A stretch of 64,000 nucleotides of DNA from an uncultured Succinivibrio sp. (GCA_900770725.1 CAAGLL010000035.1:1-64000); one strand, 5' to 3'. Positions 49,978-60,313 are shown, counted from the stretch's first letter. Numbers and translations are program-made. Notes: generated from the letters alone by a model not told the origin.

Positions 49978-51030
49978 TTAGGAAGGCCTTCCGTCCTGCT
50001 TCTCAAGGCGCGCGCCGCGGCGGGCGGCCACGCCCTGTGCGGTGGACAGCGCGGCGTCCACCGCCTCGTAGAACTTGTCTGAAAGCCGGGCCTCGACATC
50101 GACTGCAAATAGGTTGTCGAGCCCTGATTTTCCGTATTTTACTGCGTCTTTTGCGGTCATTGCCACGGGCAGGAGCGCGCTTTGGCGCTCAAGCTCCGCC
50201 CTGCTGGCGCGCCCGTGATCGGGAACCTGGATGGTCTTCTCGACCAAAAGGCCCATGTCCCGGAGCGTTGAATAGAAGCGCCCGGGGTTTCCGATCCCCG
50301 CCATTGCGCACACCCGCGTCCCCATCTGCAAGGTCCTGCCCTGCTCGCCGTCGAGCGCACGCGGGGGCTTGGGCGCGAGCGTCATGCCGTAGCCGCCGAT
50401 GGGCACCGCGCCGCCGCCGTTGTAGACGACCGCGGCGGCGGCGCGCAGCCGCCACTTGCCCTCGCGCAGCGGGCCTGCGGGCAGCAGGTGGCCGTTTCCG
50501 AACTTGCGCACGGCATCGACCACGATCACCTCGACGTCGCGCTGCAGCGAGTAGTGCTGCAGCCCGTCGTCGGCGACCACCACGGTGCAGCCTGCCTGCT
50601 CAAGCGCAAAAGCGCCGCGGGCGCGGTCGGGATCGACCATCACCACGGCTTTGCCGCCCAGGGCGCGCTTTATGAGCAAGGGCTCGTCGCCAGAGATCGC
50701 AGGATCGGTGTCCTCGCGCACTTCAAACGGGTATGAGGGGGCCTTGCCGTGGTAGCCGCGGGAGATGAGCCCCACCCGCCAGCCCTCGTCGGACAGGTGC
50801 TTTAAAAGCGCCACGCAAAGCGGGGTCTTGCCGCTGCCTCCCACGGTGATGCCGCCCACGACCAGCACGGGGACGCTCGGGGCCGAGGACTTCAAGATCC
50901 CGCGCGCGTAGCAAAAGCGCCTCATGCCCGAGGCCGCGGCAAAGAGCGCCGTGAAGGGCATGAGCGGCAGGTGGCACAGGCAGGAAAGCGCGCCAGGCTT
51001 TCCGTACCACACGCGGTCGGCAATGGGCAT
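49978..51030 (-). CDS. lpxK: tetraacyldisaccharide 4'-kinase
   Basis: Membrane-associated kinase adding the 4'-phosphate to lipid A. After a short hydrophobic N-terminus comes the Walker A GGITVGGSGKTPLCVALL near residue 60, RGYHGKAPSYPFEV, DDGLQHYSLQRDVEVIVVDA near 155 and the C-terminal PDHGRASRAEL. At 350 aa it is standard length. GGAGG precedes the ATG at 51030. The msbA gene that often precedes lpxK is absent here; upstream lies a divergent M20 hydrolase. Confidence 0.95.
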   Translation of the reverse strand: MPIADRVWYGKPGALSCLCHLPLMPFTALFAAASGMRRFCYARGILKSSAPSVPVLVVGGITVGGSGKTPLCVALLKHLSDEGWRVGLISRGYHGKAPSYPFEVREDTDPAISGDEPLLIKRALGGKAVVMVDPDRARGAFALEQAGCTVVVADDGLQHYSLQRDVEVIVVDAVRKFGNGHLLPAGPLREGKWRLRAAAAVVYNGGGAVPIGGYGMTLAPKPPRALDGEQGRTLQMGTRVCAMAGIGNPGRFYSTLRDMGLLVEKTIQVPDHGRASRAELERQSALLPVAMTAKDAVKYGKSGLDNLFAVDVEARLSDKFYEAVDAALSTAQGVAARRGARLEKQDGRPS

Positions 51031-51115
51031 CTGAAACCTCCTCAGGATGGGGCCTGATCTTAGCAGAGGCGCCCGTCCGATGGGTTAAAATGGCGCATAC
51101 GCTTTGGAGGCAGGC

Positions 51116-52426
51116 ATGACAGACAGCTTTGTGTTCGATGACTTCACCAGGATCCGCGACAGCATCCAGAGCCTGCTCTCCGTGACCCGCCGCACGCTCC
51201 ACGCGATGGCCGAGCCCGCCTTCTCCGAGTGGAGGACCTTCGAGGCGATCGCAGGCTGCGCCAGGCGCTGCAACGCGAGCATAAGCTTCCTCACGGACGA
51301 TGACGTGAAGCGCCACGCAGATCTCATAGAAGGCGTGAGGCTGCACTGCTCGAAGGAATATCCGGAGGCGCCGCTGCCCTGCCTCAAGGCCACCATCGCA
51401 CTGCGCGACGGCCCGGGGGTGCACGCGGCGATCCTCTGCGACATCGACGCCCTGCCCTTCGAGGAGAGCGATGATCCTACGCGCGCGCCGGTCAGGGCGG
51501 GCTTCAATTCCAAGACCGGCAGCTGCCATGCCTGCGCCCACGACGGCCACATGGCCATCTGCCTGTCATTGATGCAGACCATCTCAAACCACCCCGAGCT
51601 GTTGCGCGACACCTCGATAAACGCGCTCTCGTTCATCTTCGAGTGCGGCGAGGAGGGCTGCCGCGGCGCCTCGTTCATCCGCGACAGCGCGATGCTCTCG
51701 GACGTGAGCGAGCTCTTGTGCTTCCACCTCGGCATGGGACTGCCATCGGGCTTCATCTGCCCGTCCCCGGACGGCTTCCTCGCAACCGAGAAGTACAGCT
51801 TCGCCTTCCGCGGCCGCGCCGCCCACGCCGGGCACCCGGAGCTGGGGGCCAACGCGCTGCGCCCGATGGCCGACTTCATGTCGCAGGCGTTGAAGCTCCC
51901 CGATCCTGAAAACGGCACGCTCTTGAACATCGCCGCAGTCTCCGTCCCCGGCGCGCTCAACGCCGTGCCCGACAAGGGGAGCTTCATGCTGGAGATCCGC
52001 GGCCGCGACATCCAGTCGGTGGCCCTTTTGCGCGAGAAGATCGAGGATCTGCTCCCAAAGTGCGGCTGCAAGGTCTTCGAGGGGAGCTTGGAGGAGTTCG
52101 AGGCGGCCGAGGTCGGCGAGGAGCCATTGTGCAGGATGCAGCGCCTGGGGCGCGCCATCCCCGTGGTGCAGGACAAGGAGCTCACCGGGCTCGTGCTGCG
52201 CGCCGCCCACAGCCTCGGCCTCAAGACCCGCCCCTTCTCGTTCCAGGCCTCCGACGACGCCTCGCTGCTCATCGACGCGATGCACGCGCGCGGCGGCAAG
52301 GGCTGCTACTTCGTCTGCGGCGCCGACACAACCGCCCCGCACCACAACCCCTCCTTCGACTTCGACGAGCAGGCGATGGGCAACTGCTACTTCGTGCTCC
52401 TAAAGGCGCTCTGCTCGCACTTCTAA
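51116..52426 (+). CDS. M20-family amidohydrolase
   Basis: Zinc-dependent hydrolase of the M20D (AbgB/HipO-like aminoacylase) group. The metal-site motifs are ILCDIDALPFEES near residue 110, GSCHACAHDGHMAICLS near 135 with the two His ligands and Cys, and FECGEEGCRGASF near 180 with the catalytic Glu. The lid domain follows (AFRGRAAHAGHPELGANAL). The C-terminal GADTTAPHHNPSFDFDE carries the last His. The ATG at 51116 has GGAGG upstream. The substrate, likely an N-acyl amino acid or aromatic amide, cannot be deduced. A strong terminator follows. Confidence 0.87.
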   Translation: MTDSFVFDDFTRIRDSIQSLLSVTRRTLHAMAEPAFSEWRTFEAIAGCARRCNASISFLTDDDVKRHADLIEGVRLHCSKEYPEAPLPCLKATIALRDGPGVHAAILCDIDALPFEESDDPTRAPVRAGFNSKTGSCHACAHDGHMAICLSLMQTISNHPELLRDTSINALSFIFECGEEGCRGASFIRDSAMLSDVSELLCFHLGMGLPSGFICPSPDGFLATEKYSFAFRGRAAHAGHPELGANALRPMADFMSQALKLPDPENGTLLNIAAVSVPGALNAVPDKGSFMLEIRGRDIQSVALLREKIEDLLPKCGCKVFEGSLEEFEAAEVGEEPLCRMQRLGRAIPVVQDKELTGLVLRAAHSLGLKTRPFSFQASDDASLLIDAMHARGGKGCYFVCGADTTAPHHNPSFDFDEQAMGNCYFVLLKALCSHF

Positions 52427-52444
52427 GCTCCCAGCGCCGCAAAG

Positions 52445-52477
52445 AAAGCCCGGGAGGCTCGCGCCTCCCGGGCTTTT
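52445..52477 (+). terminator. intrinsic terminator of the M20 gene
   Basis: AAAGCCCGGGAGGC and its complement make a perfect 14-bp stem with a TCGC loop, ending in TTTT on the plus strand. Confidence 0.9.
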
Positions 52478-52501
52478 GGCTGATCAAGGTATCCTTTAAA
52501 T

Positions 52502-52522
52502 GCCGGGGGCGCCGCCCCCGGC
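52502..52522 (-). terminator. hairpin terminating eno
   Basis: GCCGGGGGC and GCCCCCGGC form a 9-bp stem with a GCC loop eight bases past the eno stop; on the minus strand ATTTAAAGG follows. Confidence 0.65.
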
Positions 52523-52529
52523 TTGCAGA

Positions 52530-53906
<1,377 letters not shown>

Positions 53907-53914
53907 CTACCTTA

Positions 53915-53962
53915 GTTAGCCTAGGCTTACAAGAGAATTGTTAGCATCCGCTAACAATTCTC
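53915..53962. promoter_or_regulatory. double dyad between eno and lon
   Basis: A perfect 13-bp inverted repeat GAGAATTGTTAGC-ATCC-complement (53933-53962) follows a 16-bp imperfect palindrome GTTAGCCTAGGCTTAC (53915-53930). Both share the half-site GTTAGC. No T-tract follows on either strand, so an operator or mRNA hairpin is more likely than a terminator. Confidence 0.6.
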
Positions 53963-54055
53963 GCCAGCCACCCGTCCGCTTATGGCCGCAAAGCCGCGCG
54001 GAAAATGGTTTCTTGAATGGCCAGGCATTGATATGCGCGGCCTTCTTTGCCCGCG

Positions 54056-54088
54056 TCCCCTTGAAAAAACATGCTGCCGACCTCATTT
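54056..54088 (+). promoter_or_regulatory. sigma-32 (heat-shock) promoter of lon
   Basis: TCCCCTTGAA (54056-54065) matches the RpoH -35 consensus, followed after 15 nt by CCTCATTT (54081-54088), close to the CCCCATnT -10. The start of transcription would be about 40 nt upstream of the lon ATG. Confidence 0.75.
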
Positions 54089-54133
54089 CTAATGCAGTTG
54101 TGAACAGCAAGGACGTCTGCGTACAGAGTTTTT

Positions 54134-56791
54134 ATGGAATCCAAAGAGAAAGCAATCAGGCAGGAAGCTGAAACCGAGGCCGTGGCCTCGCGCCTCAACG
54201 AGAGGCTCGACGGGCCGCAGCCCAGCGGCGGGGATGCCGCGCCGGACTCAGGCGGCGCGCCAGCGAGCGGCAGCGGGATCATCGACCGCGCCAGCCAGTT
54301 CCCCGATGAAGTCTACGTGATCCCAAACTACGGCAGGCCGGTCATGCCGAGCCAAATAGCCCCCGTCCAGCTCACGCCGGACTGGGAGGGCGTGCTCATG
54401 AAGGTCGCCGAGACCAAGGACCGCGTCTTCGCGATGTTCTCGCTGGGCGACCGCAACATCAACCGCGCGCTCGAATCCGGGGACTTCCCGCTCACCGGCA
54501 CGCTGGTGCGCTTGCTCCACGCCAAGGCCAACGGCAACGAGATCCACTTCATCTGCGAAGGGCTGTGCCGCGTGCGCGTGGACAAGTGGCTTGACGAGAA
54601 GAAGTTCAGCCGCGCCAAGGTCGCCTACCCCGAGAACGTCTTCCCCTCCCAGGACACCCAGGAGGAAGTCGACGTCAAGGCCTACGCGATGTCGCTCGTC
54701 TCCGCGATCCAGGAGCTGCTGCCCCTGAACCCGCTCTACACCGACGAGATGAGGCAGTACCTGCTGCGCTTCAACCAGAACGATCCGTCGATGCTCGCCG
54801 ACTGCGCCGCGTCGATCACGACCGCGACGACCCAGGAGCTGCAGCACGTGCTCGACACGCTCAACGTGCTCGAGCGCCTCAAGTACTCCTCCTCGCTCAT
54901 CCGCAAGGAGCTCAAGGCGGCGAAGCTGCAGGACAAGATCAAGGGATCGGTAGCCGACCGCCTGAACAAGCGCCAGCGCGACTTCTTCCTGCGCGAGCAG
55001 CTCTCGGAGATCCAGAAGGAGCTGGGCACCAAGATCGACGACCGCAGCGCCGACGCCGACGAGTTCGAGAAGCGCATGAGGAAGCTCAACCCGCCCGAGC
55101 ATATCGCCGCGAGGTTCAAGGAGGAGGTCAAGAAGCTGCGCACGCTGGAGAGCGGATCCCCCGAGTACGCGGTGACGAGGAACTACCTCGACGTGCTGAC
55201 CACCATCCCCTGGGGGAAGACGGCCAAGGAGGACATCAACCTCAAGAAGGCCCGCGAGATCCTCGACAAGGACCACGAGGGGCTCAAGGACGTCAAGGAC
55301 AGGATCATCGAGTTCATGGCGGTGGGCGCCCTGAAGGGCTCGACCAAGGGCTCGATCATCCTCTTCGCCGGCCCTCCGGGAGTGGGCAAGACCTCCATAG
55401 GCAAGTCGATCGCCAAGGCCCTGGGCAGGCCGTTCTTCAGGCTGTCCTTAGGCGGCGTGGACGACGAGAGCGTCATCAAGGGCCACCGCAAGACCTACAT
55501 CGGGGCCATGCCCGGCAAGATAGTCCAGGCGCTGCGCGAGACCGGGGTCATGAACCCCGTGATCATGCTCGACGAGGTGGACAAGCTCTCCCACAGCTAC
55601 CAGGGCGATCCGGCCTCGGCTCTGCTGGAGACGCTCGATCCCGAGCAGAACAGCGGCTTCCTCGACCACTACCTCGATGAGAAGCTCGACGTCTCAGGCT
55701 GCCTGTTCATCTGCACGGCCAACAGCATCGACACCATCCCGCCGGCGCTGTTCGACCGCATGGACACCATAAGGCTGCCAGGCTACATCGCCGAGGAGAA
55801 GTTCCTCATCGCCAAGAAGCACCTGCTGCCGCGCGGTCTCAAGGAGGCCCACGTGCGCAAGAGCCAGCTGCGCATGTCCGACGGCGTGATCCGCAAGATC
55901 ATCGACGAGTACGCCCGCGAGAGCGGCGTGCGCTCGCTCGAGCGCGCGATCGCCAAGATCATCCGCAAGGCCGCGGTCAAGCTCGTCGAGGGCGCCAAGT
56001 CCGTGACGGTCAAGGAGTCCGATCTCGAGGAGTACCTGGGCTCGGCCCCGTTCCGCAAGGAGAAGTCCATCGCAGGCGTAGGCGTCATAACCGGGCTTGC
56101 CTGGACCTCGGTGGGCGGCGCCACGCTCTCCATCGAGTCGGTGAAGGTGCGCGACGACCAGCGCGGGCTCGAGCTCACCGGCCAGCTTGGCGACGTGATG
56201 AAGGAGTCGGCGCAGATCGCCTACAGCTACATCCAGGCCAACATCGCCCGCTACGCCCCGGAGAAGGCCAAGTTCTTCCGCAAGGCCTTCATCCACCTGC
56301 ACGTGCCCGAGGGGGCGACCCCGAAGGACGGCCCGTCGGCCGGCGTGACCATGGCCTCCTCGCTGCTCTCGCTGGCGCTCGGCGTGCCTCCCAAGAAGGG
56401 CTACGCCATGACCGGCGAGCTCTCGCTCACCGGCCAGGTGCTCGCCATCGGCGGGCTGCGCGAGAAGACCATCGCCGCCAGGCGCATGGGGATCTTCGAC
56501 ATCATCTGCCCGCGCGCCAACGAGGGCGACGTCAAGGAGCTGCCCCGCGAGGTCTCCGACGGCGTGACCTTCCACTACGCCGACAAGTACGACGACGTGG
56601 CGAGGATCATGTTCGACGAGGCCAGGGACAACCTCGACATCGAGGCACAGGTCGCCAGGGAGAAGCAGGAGAAGTCCGAGGAGCGCGCGGCAAAGGAGAA
56701 GGCTGTGGAGGAGAAGGTGAAGCCCAAGGCCGCCAAGGCCCGCAAGGGCGCGGGTGCCAGCAAGGCCGCCTCCAAGGCCTCGAAGAAGTAG
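54134..56791 (+). CDS. lon: ATP-dependent protease La
   Basis: AAA+ serine protease degrading misfolded and regulatory proteins. The N-terminal LON domain (about 55-260) opens with VYVIPNYGRPVMPSQIAPVQL, a GRPxxP form that differs from the usual LPLRDVVVYP. Walker A is FAGPPGVGKTSIGKSIA near residue 415, Walker B is PVIMLDEVDKLSHSYQGDPA, and the Ser-Lys dyad is in PKDGPSAGVTMASS near 730 and GGLREKTIAARR near 775. There are about 50 extra polar residues at the N-terminus and a Lys/Ala-rich C-terminal tail of about 50. The ATG at 54134 lacks a strong RBS. A heat-shock promoter is visible upstream. Confidence 0.96.
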   Translation: MESKEKAIRQEAETEAVASRLNERLDGPQPSGGDAAPDSGGAPASGSGIIDRASQFPDEVYVIPNYGRPVMPSQIAPVQLTPDWEGVLMKVAETKDRVFAMFSLGDRNINRALESGDFPLTGTLVRLLHAKANGNEIHFICEGLCRVRVDKWLDEKKFSRAKVAYPENVFPSQDTQEEVDVKAYAMSLVSAIQELLPLNPLYTDEMRQYLLRFNQNDPSMLADCAASITTATTQELQHVLDTLNVLERLKYSSSLIRKELKAAKLQDKIKGSVADRLNKRQRDFFLREQLSEIQKELGTKIDDRSADADEFEKRMRKLNPPEHIAARFKEEVKKLRTLESGSPEYAVTRNYLDVLTTIPWGKTAKEDINLKKAREILDKDHEGLKDVKDRIIEFMAVGALKGSTKGSIILFAGPPGVGKTSIGKSIAKALGRPFFRLSLGGVDDESVIKGHRKTYIGAMPGKIVQALRETGVMNPVIMLDEVDKLSHSYQGDPASALLETLDPEQNSGFLDHYLDEKLDVSGCLFICTANSIDTIPPALFDRMDTIRLPGYIAEEKFLIAKKHLLPRGLKEAHVRKSQLRMSDGVIRKIIDEYARESGVRSLERAIAKIIRKAAVKLVEGAKSVTVKESDLEEYLGSAPFRKEKSIAGVGVITGLAWTSVGGATLSIESVKVRDDQRGLELTGQLGDVMKESAQIAYSYIQANIARYAPEKAKFFRKAFIHLHVPEGATPKDGPSAGVTMASSLLSLALGVPPKKGYAMTGELSLTGQVLAIGGLREKTIAARRMGIFDIICPRANEGDVKELPREVSDGVTFHYADKYDDVARIMFDEARDNLDIEAQVAREKQEKSEERAAKEKAVEEKVKPKAAKARKGAGASKAASKASKK

Positions 56792-56817
56792 AGGACGGCC
56801 TTCTGATCCCATGGGGG

Positions 56818-56845
56818 CTCCCGCGGATCCCGCGGGAGTCCTTTT
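56818..56845 (+). terminator. intrinsic terminator of lon
   Basis: CTCCCGCGG and CCGCGGGAG pair around ATC (56818-56838), then TCC and TTTT follow. It lies just before the DUF1848 gene. Confidence 0.8.
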
Positions 56846-56861
56846 GCGCTACGCTTGAGTC

Positions 56862-57908
56862 ATGAAAGCGCAGCAGCCTAAGACGGCTTTGATCCTGCCT
56901 GACGGGTCCGAGGTTGGCGCCGCGGCCCCGGCCATAGTCTCGGCAAGCCGCGTCACCGACATCCCCGCGTTCCACGCGCGCTGGCTCATGGCCAGGCTGC
57001 GCGCAGGCTGGTGCGCCCGCCGCAACCCCTACAGCGGCAAGCTCTCCTACATCTCGTTTGAAAACTGCCGCGCCATCGTCTTCTGGACCAAGGATCCCTC
57101 GCGCCTCATGCCCATGCTCGGCGAGATAGCGTCGATGGGCTACAACTTCTACTTCCTCTTCACGCTCAACTGCTACGAGGGGACGGGCCTCGAGCCCTGC
57201 GTGCGGTCATTCAAGGCCCGCGCCGAGGCATTCCGCAAGCTCGCTCAAATGCTCGGCCCATCGCGCGTGATCTGGCGCTTCGATCCGCTGATCCTAGCCC
57301 CGGGGCTTGGGGTTGCCGATCTCATCGGGCGCGTGCGTCAGGCAGGCGAGGCGATCTTCGGGTGCTCAGAAAGGCTCATCGTGAGCTTTGCCGACATCAG
57401 GGGCTATCCCAAGGTCAGGCGCAACCTCGCGGAGAGCGGGATCTTCAAGGACGCGCAGGATGCCTTGGCAGGCGAGCTCGCGCGCGCGCAGATGCTCGAG
57501 GCCGCAGCAGGGCTCGCGCGCCTTCGGGACGGCTGGAAGGCGCACGGGTGGGATCTTGAGATCACGACCTGCGCCGAGGACATCGGCCTTGAGGAGTTCG
57601 GGATAACGCACGGGGCCTGCATCGATGCGGCTCTCATGCAGAGGCTGTGGCCTCACGACGAAAGGCTCATGCACTACCTCAGGACCGGCAAGGTGCTAAA
57701 GGACGGCATGCAGCCCCTGCCTCTCCCGGCCACGCCACCTGATCTCAAGGATCCCTCGCAGCGCAAGGCCTGCCGCTGCGCCGCAAGCCGCGACATCGGC
57801 GGCGGAGGCACCTGCCCGCACCTGTGCGCCTACTGCTACGCCAACCCCTCAAGGCAGGCTGTCATGGCATCATTGAAGATTGCCTCGCAGGACTCGCCTT
57901 CGCTCTGA
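56862..57908 (+). CDS. DUF1848 family protein
   Basis: Cytosolic protein of the DUF1848 family, function not established. The family start is SASRVTDIPAFHARWLMARLRAG (shown here in parts: SRVTDIPAF and WLMARLRAG), then ENCRAIVFWTKDPSRLMPML and RFDPLILAP. The C-terminus carries the Cys cluster CRCAASRDIGGGGTCPHLCAYCYAN near residue 310-335 (CxC, CxxxC, CxxC), which resembles an iron-sulphur or radical-SAM-like site and is conserved in the family. At 348 aa it is slightly longer than typical (about 300). It is downstream of lon past a terminator, so probably separately expressed. Confidence 0.85.
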   Translation: MKAQQPKTALILPDGSEVGAAAPAIVSASRVTDIPAFHARWLMARLRAGWCARRNPYSGKLSYISFENCRAIVFWTKDPSRLMPMLGEIASMGYNFYFLFTLNCYEGTGLEPCVRSFKARAEAFRKLAQMLGPSRVIWRFDPLILAPGLGVADLIGRVRQAGEAIFGCSERLIVSFADIRGYPKVRRNLAESGIFKDAQDALAGELARAQMLEAAAGLARLRDGWKAHGWDLEITTCAEDIGLEEFGITHGACIDAALMQRLWPHDERLMHYLRTGKVLKDGMQPLPLPATPPDLKDPSQRKACRCAASRDIGGGGTCPHLCAYCYANPSRQAVMASLKIASQDSPSL

Positions 57909-58122
57909 TCTATGCGCCACTGCGAAGCCCCCTTTCAACCATGCCGTACGGGTCTGCCAGCCTCGCCACATCCCCGTTTCTACAAAACGCTGATCAGGGA
58001 TCGCACTGCAATCAAGGCCGGCAGCGCCCTAAACCAACGTTCATGGAATTCGAGTTGCCTCCAAAATGGACAAATACCTTTATTAAGATTGCTTCATAAC
58101 AGCAAAATCTAAATAAGAGATT

Positions 58123-58138
58123 TGTGAAAAAAATCACA
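58123..58138 (+). promoter_or_regulatory. CRP-binding site
   Basis: TGTGA-AAAAAA-TCACA is a perfect consensus CRP half-site pair with the correct 6-bp spacer, 55 bp upstream of the regulator ATG. It predicts catabolite control of the downstream sugar/acid block. Confidence 0.8.
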
Positions 58139-58172
58139 CTACAGGCGGAAGCATTTACTAAAATCTAAATAG

Positions 58173-58184
58173 ACAAATGTTTGT
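58173..58184 (+). promoter_or_regulatory. possible operator of the LacI-type regulator
   Basis: ACAAATGTTTGT is a palindrome with 5-bp arms just before the regulator start. A related ACAAACGTTATT occurs at 59274-59285 before the TRAP binding-protein gene. LacI-family operators are palindromes of this kind; the match between the two is partial. Confidence 0.4.
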
Positions 58185-58192
58185 TGAACCTT

Positions 58193-59239
58193 ATGACTTA
58201 CTATAAAAAATTCATAACAATTAGCGATGTAGCGAAACAAGTTGGTGTTTCAGCAGGAGTAGTATCTTTTGTACTAAATGGAAGCAGCGGAAACGCAAAA
58301 CGTTACTGCAGCGAAGAGCTAAGAAAAAAGATCATAAAGACGGCGTCAGATCTTGGTTATATTCAAAGCAATGCTGCTTCAAATCTAAAAGGTAGACCAA
58401 GAAAGATAATTGCTGTTCTAATTCCGCAGTTCTACAACGACTTTTTCACGGAAATGGTGTTAACGCTTCAAAGCGAACTTGAAAAAAATGGATACATGCT
58501 TTTAGTATGCAACACATTCGATGACCCGCAGCGTGAGGCCTTAATAGTCAGGCGAATGCTTGAACAAAGAGTTGATGGTTTTTTCATCGCCCCCGCCCCG
58601 AAATCAGAAGATATGACTCTAAGCCTGATCAAGATGGGGGTGCCACTGGTTGTAATAGACAGATACTTCGACAGTTCAAACGAAGGGTATAACAGCGTTT
58701 TGACGCAAAATTACGAAAGTTCGAGGATGGCTTTGGCAGAACTCATCAAAGCCGGTCATCGAACACTGGCTTTTATCGACTGGGAACGAGGTTTTGGCGG
58801 TTTGGAGTTGCGCCGTAAGGCTTTCGAAGATCTAGTCGAAGAAAAGTTGTTAAACGGAGATGATATCGTCTTCTCAAGCGGAGAACTTAGTGAACAACAG
58901 GGTGTTGAACTCACCAAGGCCGCATTAGCAAGGAACAGACACATAGATGCGTTCGTGTATTCAAATCAAGTTTATGCTCGATTAGGAATAAAATACCTGA
59001 TTGAAAATAAGTTGATTCCTGGTAAAAACGCTTCGGTTGTAATTGTAGGAGCACCAAAGTGGGCAACAAGTTGTCTGAATAATTTTACTTGCGTTGATTT
59101 GAACGGAGAAGGAATTGGCAAAAAAGCTGCCGAAATCATGGCTATTTTATTAAGAGGAGGAATGTCAGAGAATAAATATTTTAGCGTTTCAGTACCCTGT
59201 TCAATGCACCAAGGAACATCGGTTGTGAATAAAAATTAA
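58193..59239 (+). CDS. LacI-family transcriptional regulator
   Basis: DNA-binding repressor with periplasmic-binding-protein fold. The N-terminal helix-turn-helix reads ITISDVAKQVGVSAGVVSFVLNG, here split at the turn after VGVS, followed by the hinge helix region SNAASNLKGRPRKIIAVLIP. The ligand domain spans about 65-348. It begins the lower-GC block and probably controls the TRAP and dehydrogenase genes downstream. The frame opens at a TTG at 58181; the ATG at 58193 is more likely. Ligand unknown, plausibly the sugar acid moved by the TRAP system. Confidence 0.9.
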   Translation: MTYYKKFITISDVAKQVGVSAGVVSFVLNGSSGNAKRYCSEELRKKIIKTASDLGYIQSNAASNLKGRPRKIIAVLIPQFYNDFFTEMVLTLQSELEKNGYMLLVCNTFDDPQREALIVRRMLEQRVDGFFIAPAPKSEDMTLSLIKMGVPLVVIDRYFDSSNEGYNSVLTQNYESSRMALAELIKAGHRTLAFIDWERGFGGLELRRKAFEDLVEEKLLNGDDIVFSSGELSEQQGVELTKAALARNRHIDAFVYSNQVYARLGIKYLIENKLIPGKNASVVIVGAPKWATSCLNNFTCVDLNGEGIGKKAAEIMAILLRGGMSENKYFSVSVPCSMHQGTSVVNKN

Positions 59240-59300
59240 TTTAAACAAATTTTGGCTTTTATTTATAAAATCGACAAACGTTATTCTAATGGAGTAAATT

Positions 59301-60281
59301 ATGAAATTAAGGAAACTAACTTCTGTTTTATTGCTTAGTGCAGGATTATGCATCACCTGCTCCGGATTCGCGGCTGAGTTTGAGTTGCGAGCTAGTTCAA
59401 ATCTTGCAGCTACTGGAACTGTGGGTAAAGGACTTCAGAAGTTTGTGGATCTGATAAACGAGAGAAGCCAAGGCAGGATCGCTGCAACAGCGAATTTTGG
59501 ATCAGAGCTCGGAAGCCAAAGCGAACAGGTTGAAATGTGCAAGGTTGGCGCACTTGAAATGGTTGTCGCAGCTCCTGGCACGGGGCCTGGCACCTGGGTA
59601 CCAGAACTAATGATGTTTGAATTCCCATTCCTGGTTGATAACAACGAGCATTATCGCCGCTTGCTCAACGGAATGCAGGACGAGGTCAGCAAGCGTTTGG
59701 AAAAATATGGCTTCATCGCGATGGCCGGCCAGTCCCAGGGAGCTAGGCATATGCTGACTGTAAAAAAGGTCGAAAAGCTCGAAGACATGAAAGGATTAAA
59801 GATGCGTGGGCCAAACTCCATATACATCGATATGTTCAAGAAACTGGGAGCAGCCGGGACAACCATGGATTGGAATGAAATCTACACTGGTCTGCAGACG
59901 AAGGTAATCGATGGCATGGAAGCCTCGCCTTCTATGATTCATTCGATGAGATTCGAGGACCAGGCCAAGTATCTGGCAATAACTAACCACATCATCGCCT
60001 GTGTCTATTACTTCTTCAACAAGGATTGGTTTGCAAAGCTTCCAGATGATCTCAAGCAATTGGTCAGGGAATGTGCTGATGAAGCTGCCAAATATCAAGC
60101 TAAGATCGATGACGAGGATCAGATTGCCGCTTTGAAAGCCATGGAACAGGAAGGCGTTCATGTAACTGAAGTCAAGGATATTGAGAAGTGGAAGAAAGCT
60201 TGCGCTCCGATGCTCGATGAATATCGTAGTAAAGGAGAAAATTTTAAAAGCTTCATAGATATGATGCTCGCGATTAAATAG
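59301..60281 (+). CDS. TRAP transporter solute-binding protein (DctP family)
   Basis: Periplasmic binding protein of a tripartite ATP-independent transporter. A Sec signal peptide ends near GFAAEFE. The DctP landmarks are the KGLQKFVDLINERSQGRI helix, EMVVAAPGTG, the substrate Arg in LKMRGPNSIYIDMFKKLG near residue 170 and MDWNEIYTGLQTKVIDGME near 195. Length 326 aa. It begins with ATG after GGAG. The other two TRAP subunits follow directly. The family usually binds C4-dicarboxylates, uronates or other sugar acids. Confidence 0.92.
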   Translation: MKLRKLTSVLLLSAGLCITCSGFAAEFELRASSNLAATGTVGKGLQKFVDLINERSQGRIAATANFGSELGSQSEQVEMCKVGALEMVVAAPGTGPGTWVPELMMFEFPFLVDNNEHYRRLLNGMQDEVSKRLEKYGFIAMAGQSQGARHMLTVKKVEKLEDMKGLKMRGPNSIYIDMFKKLGAAGTTMDWNEIYTGLQTKVIDGMEASPSMIHSMRFEDQAKYLAITNHIIACVYYFFNKDWFAKLPDDLKQLVRECADEAAKYQAKIDDEDQIAALKAMEQEGVHVTEVKDIEKWKKACAPMLDEYRSKGENFKSFIDMMLAIK

Positions 60282-60313
60282 CTTTTGAGCCTTTTGCTAA
60301 TTAGTTCTATAAC

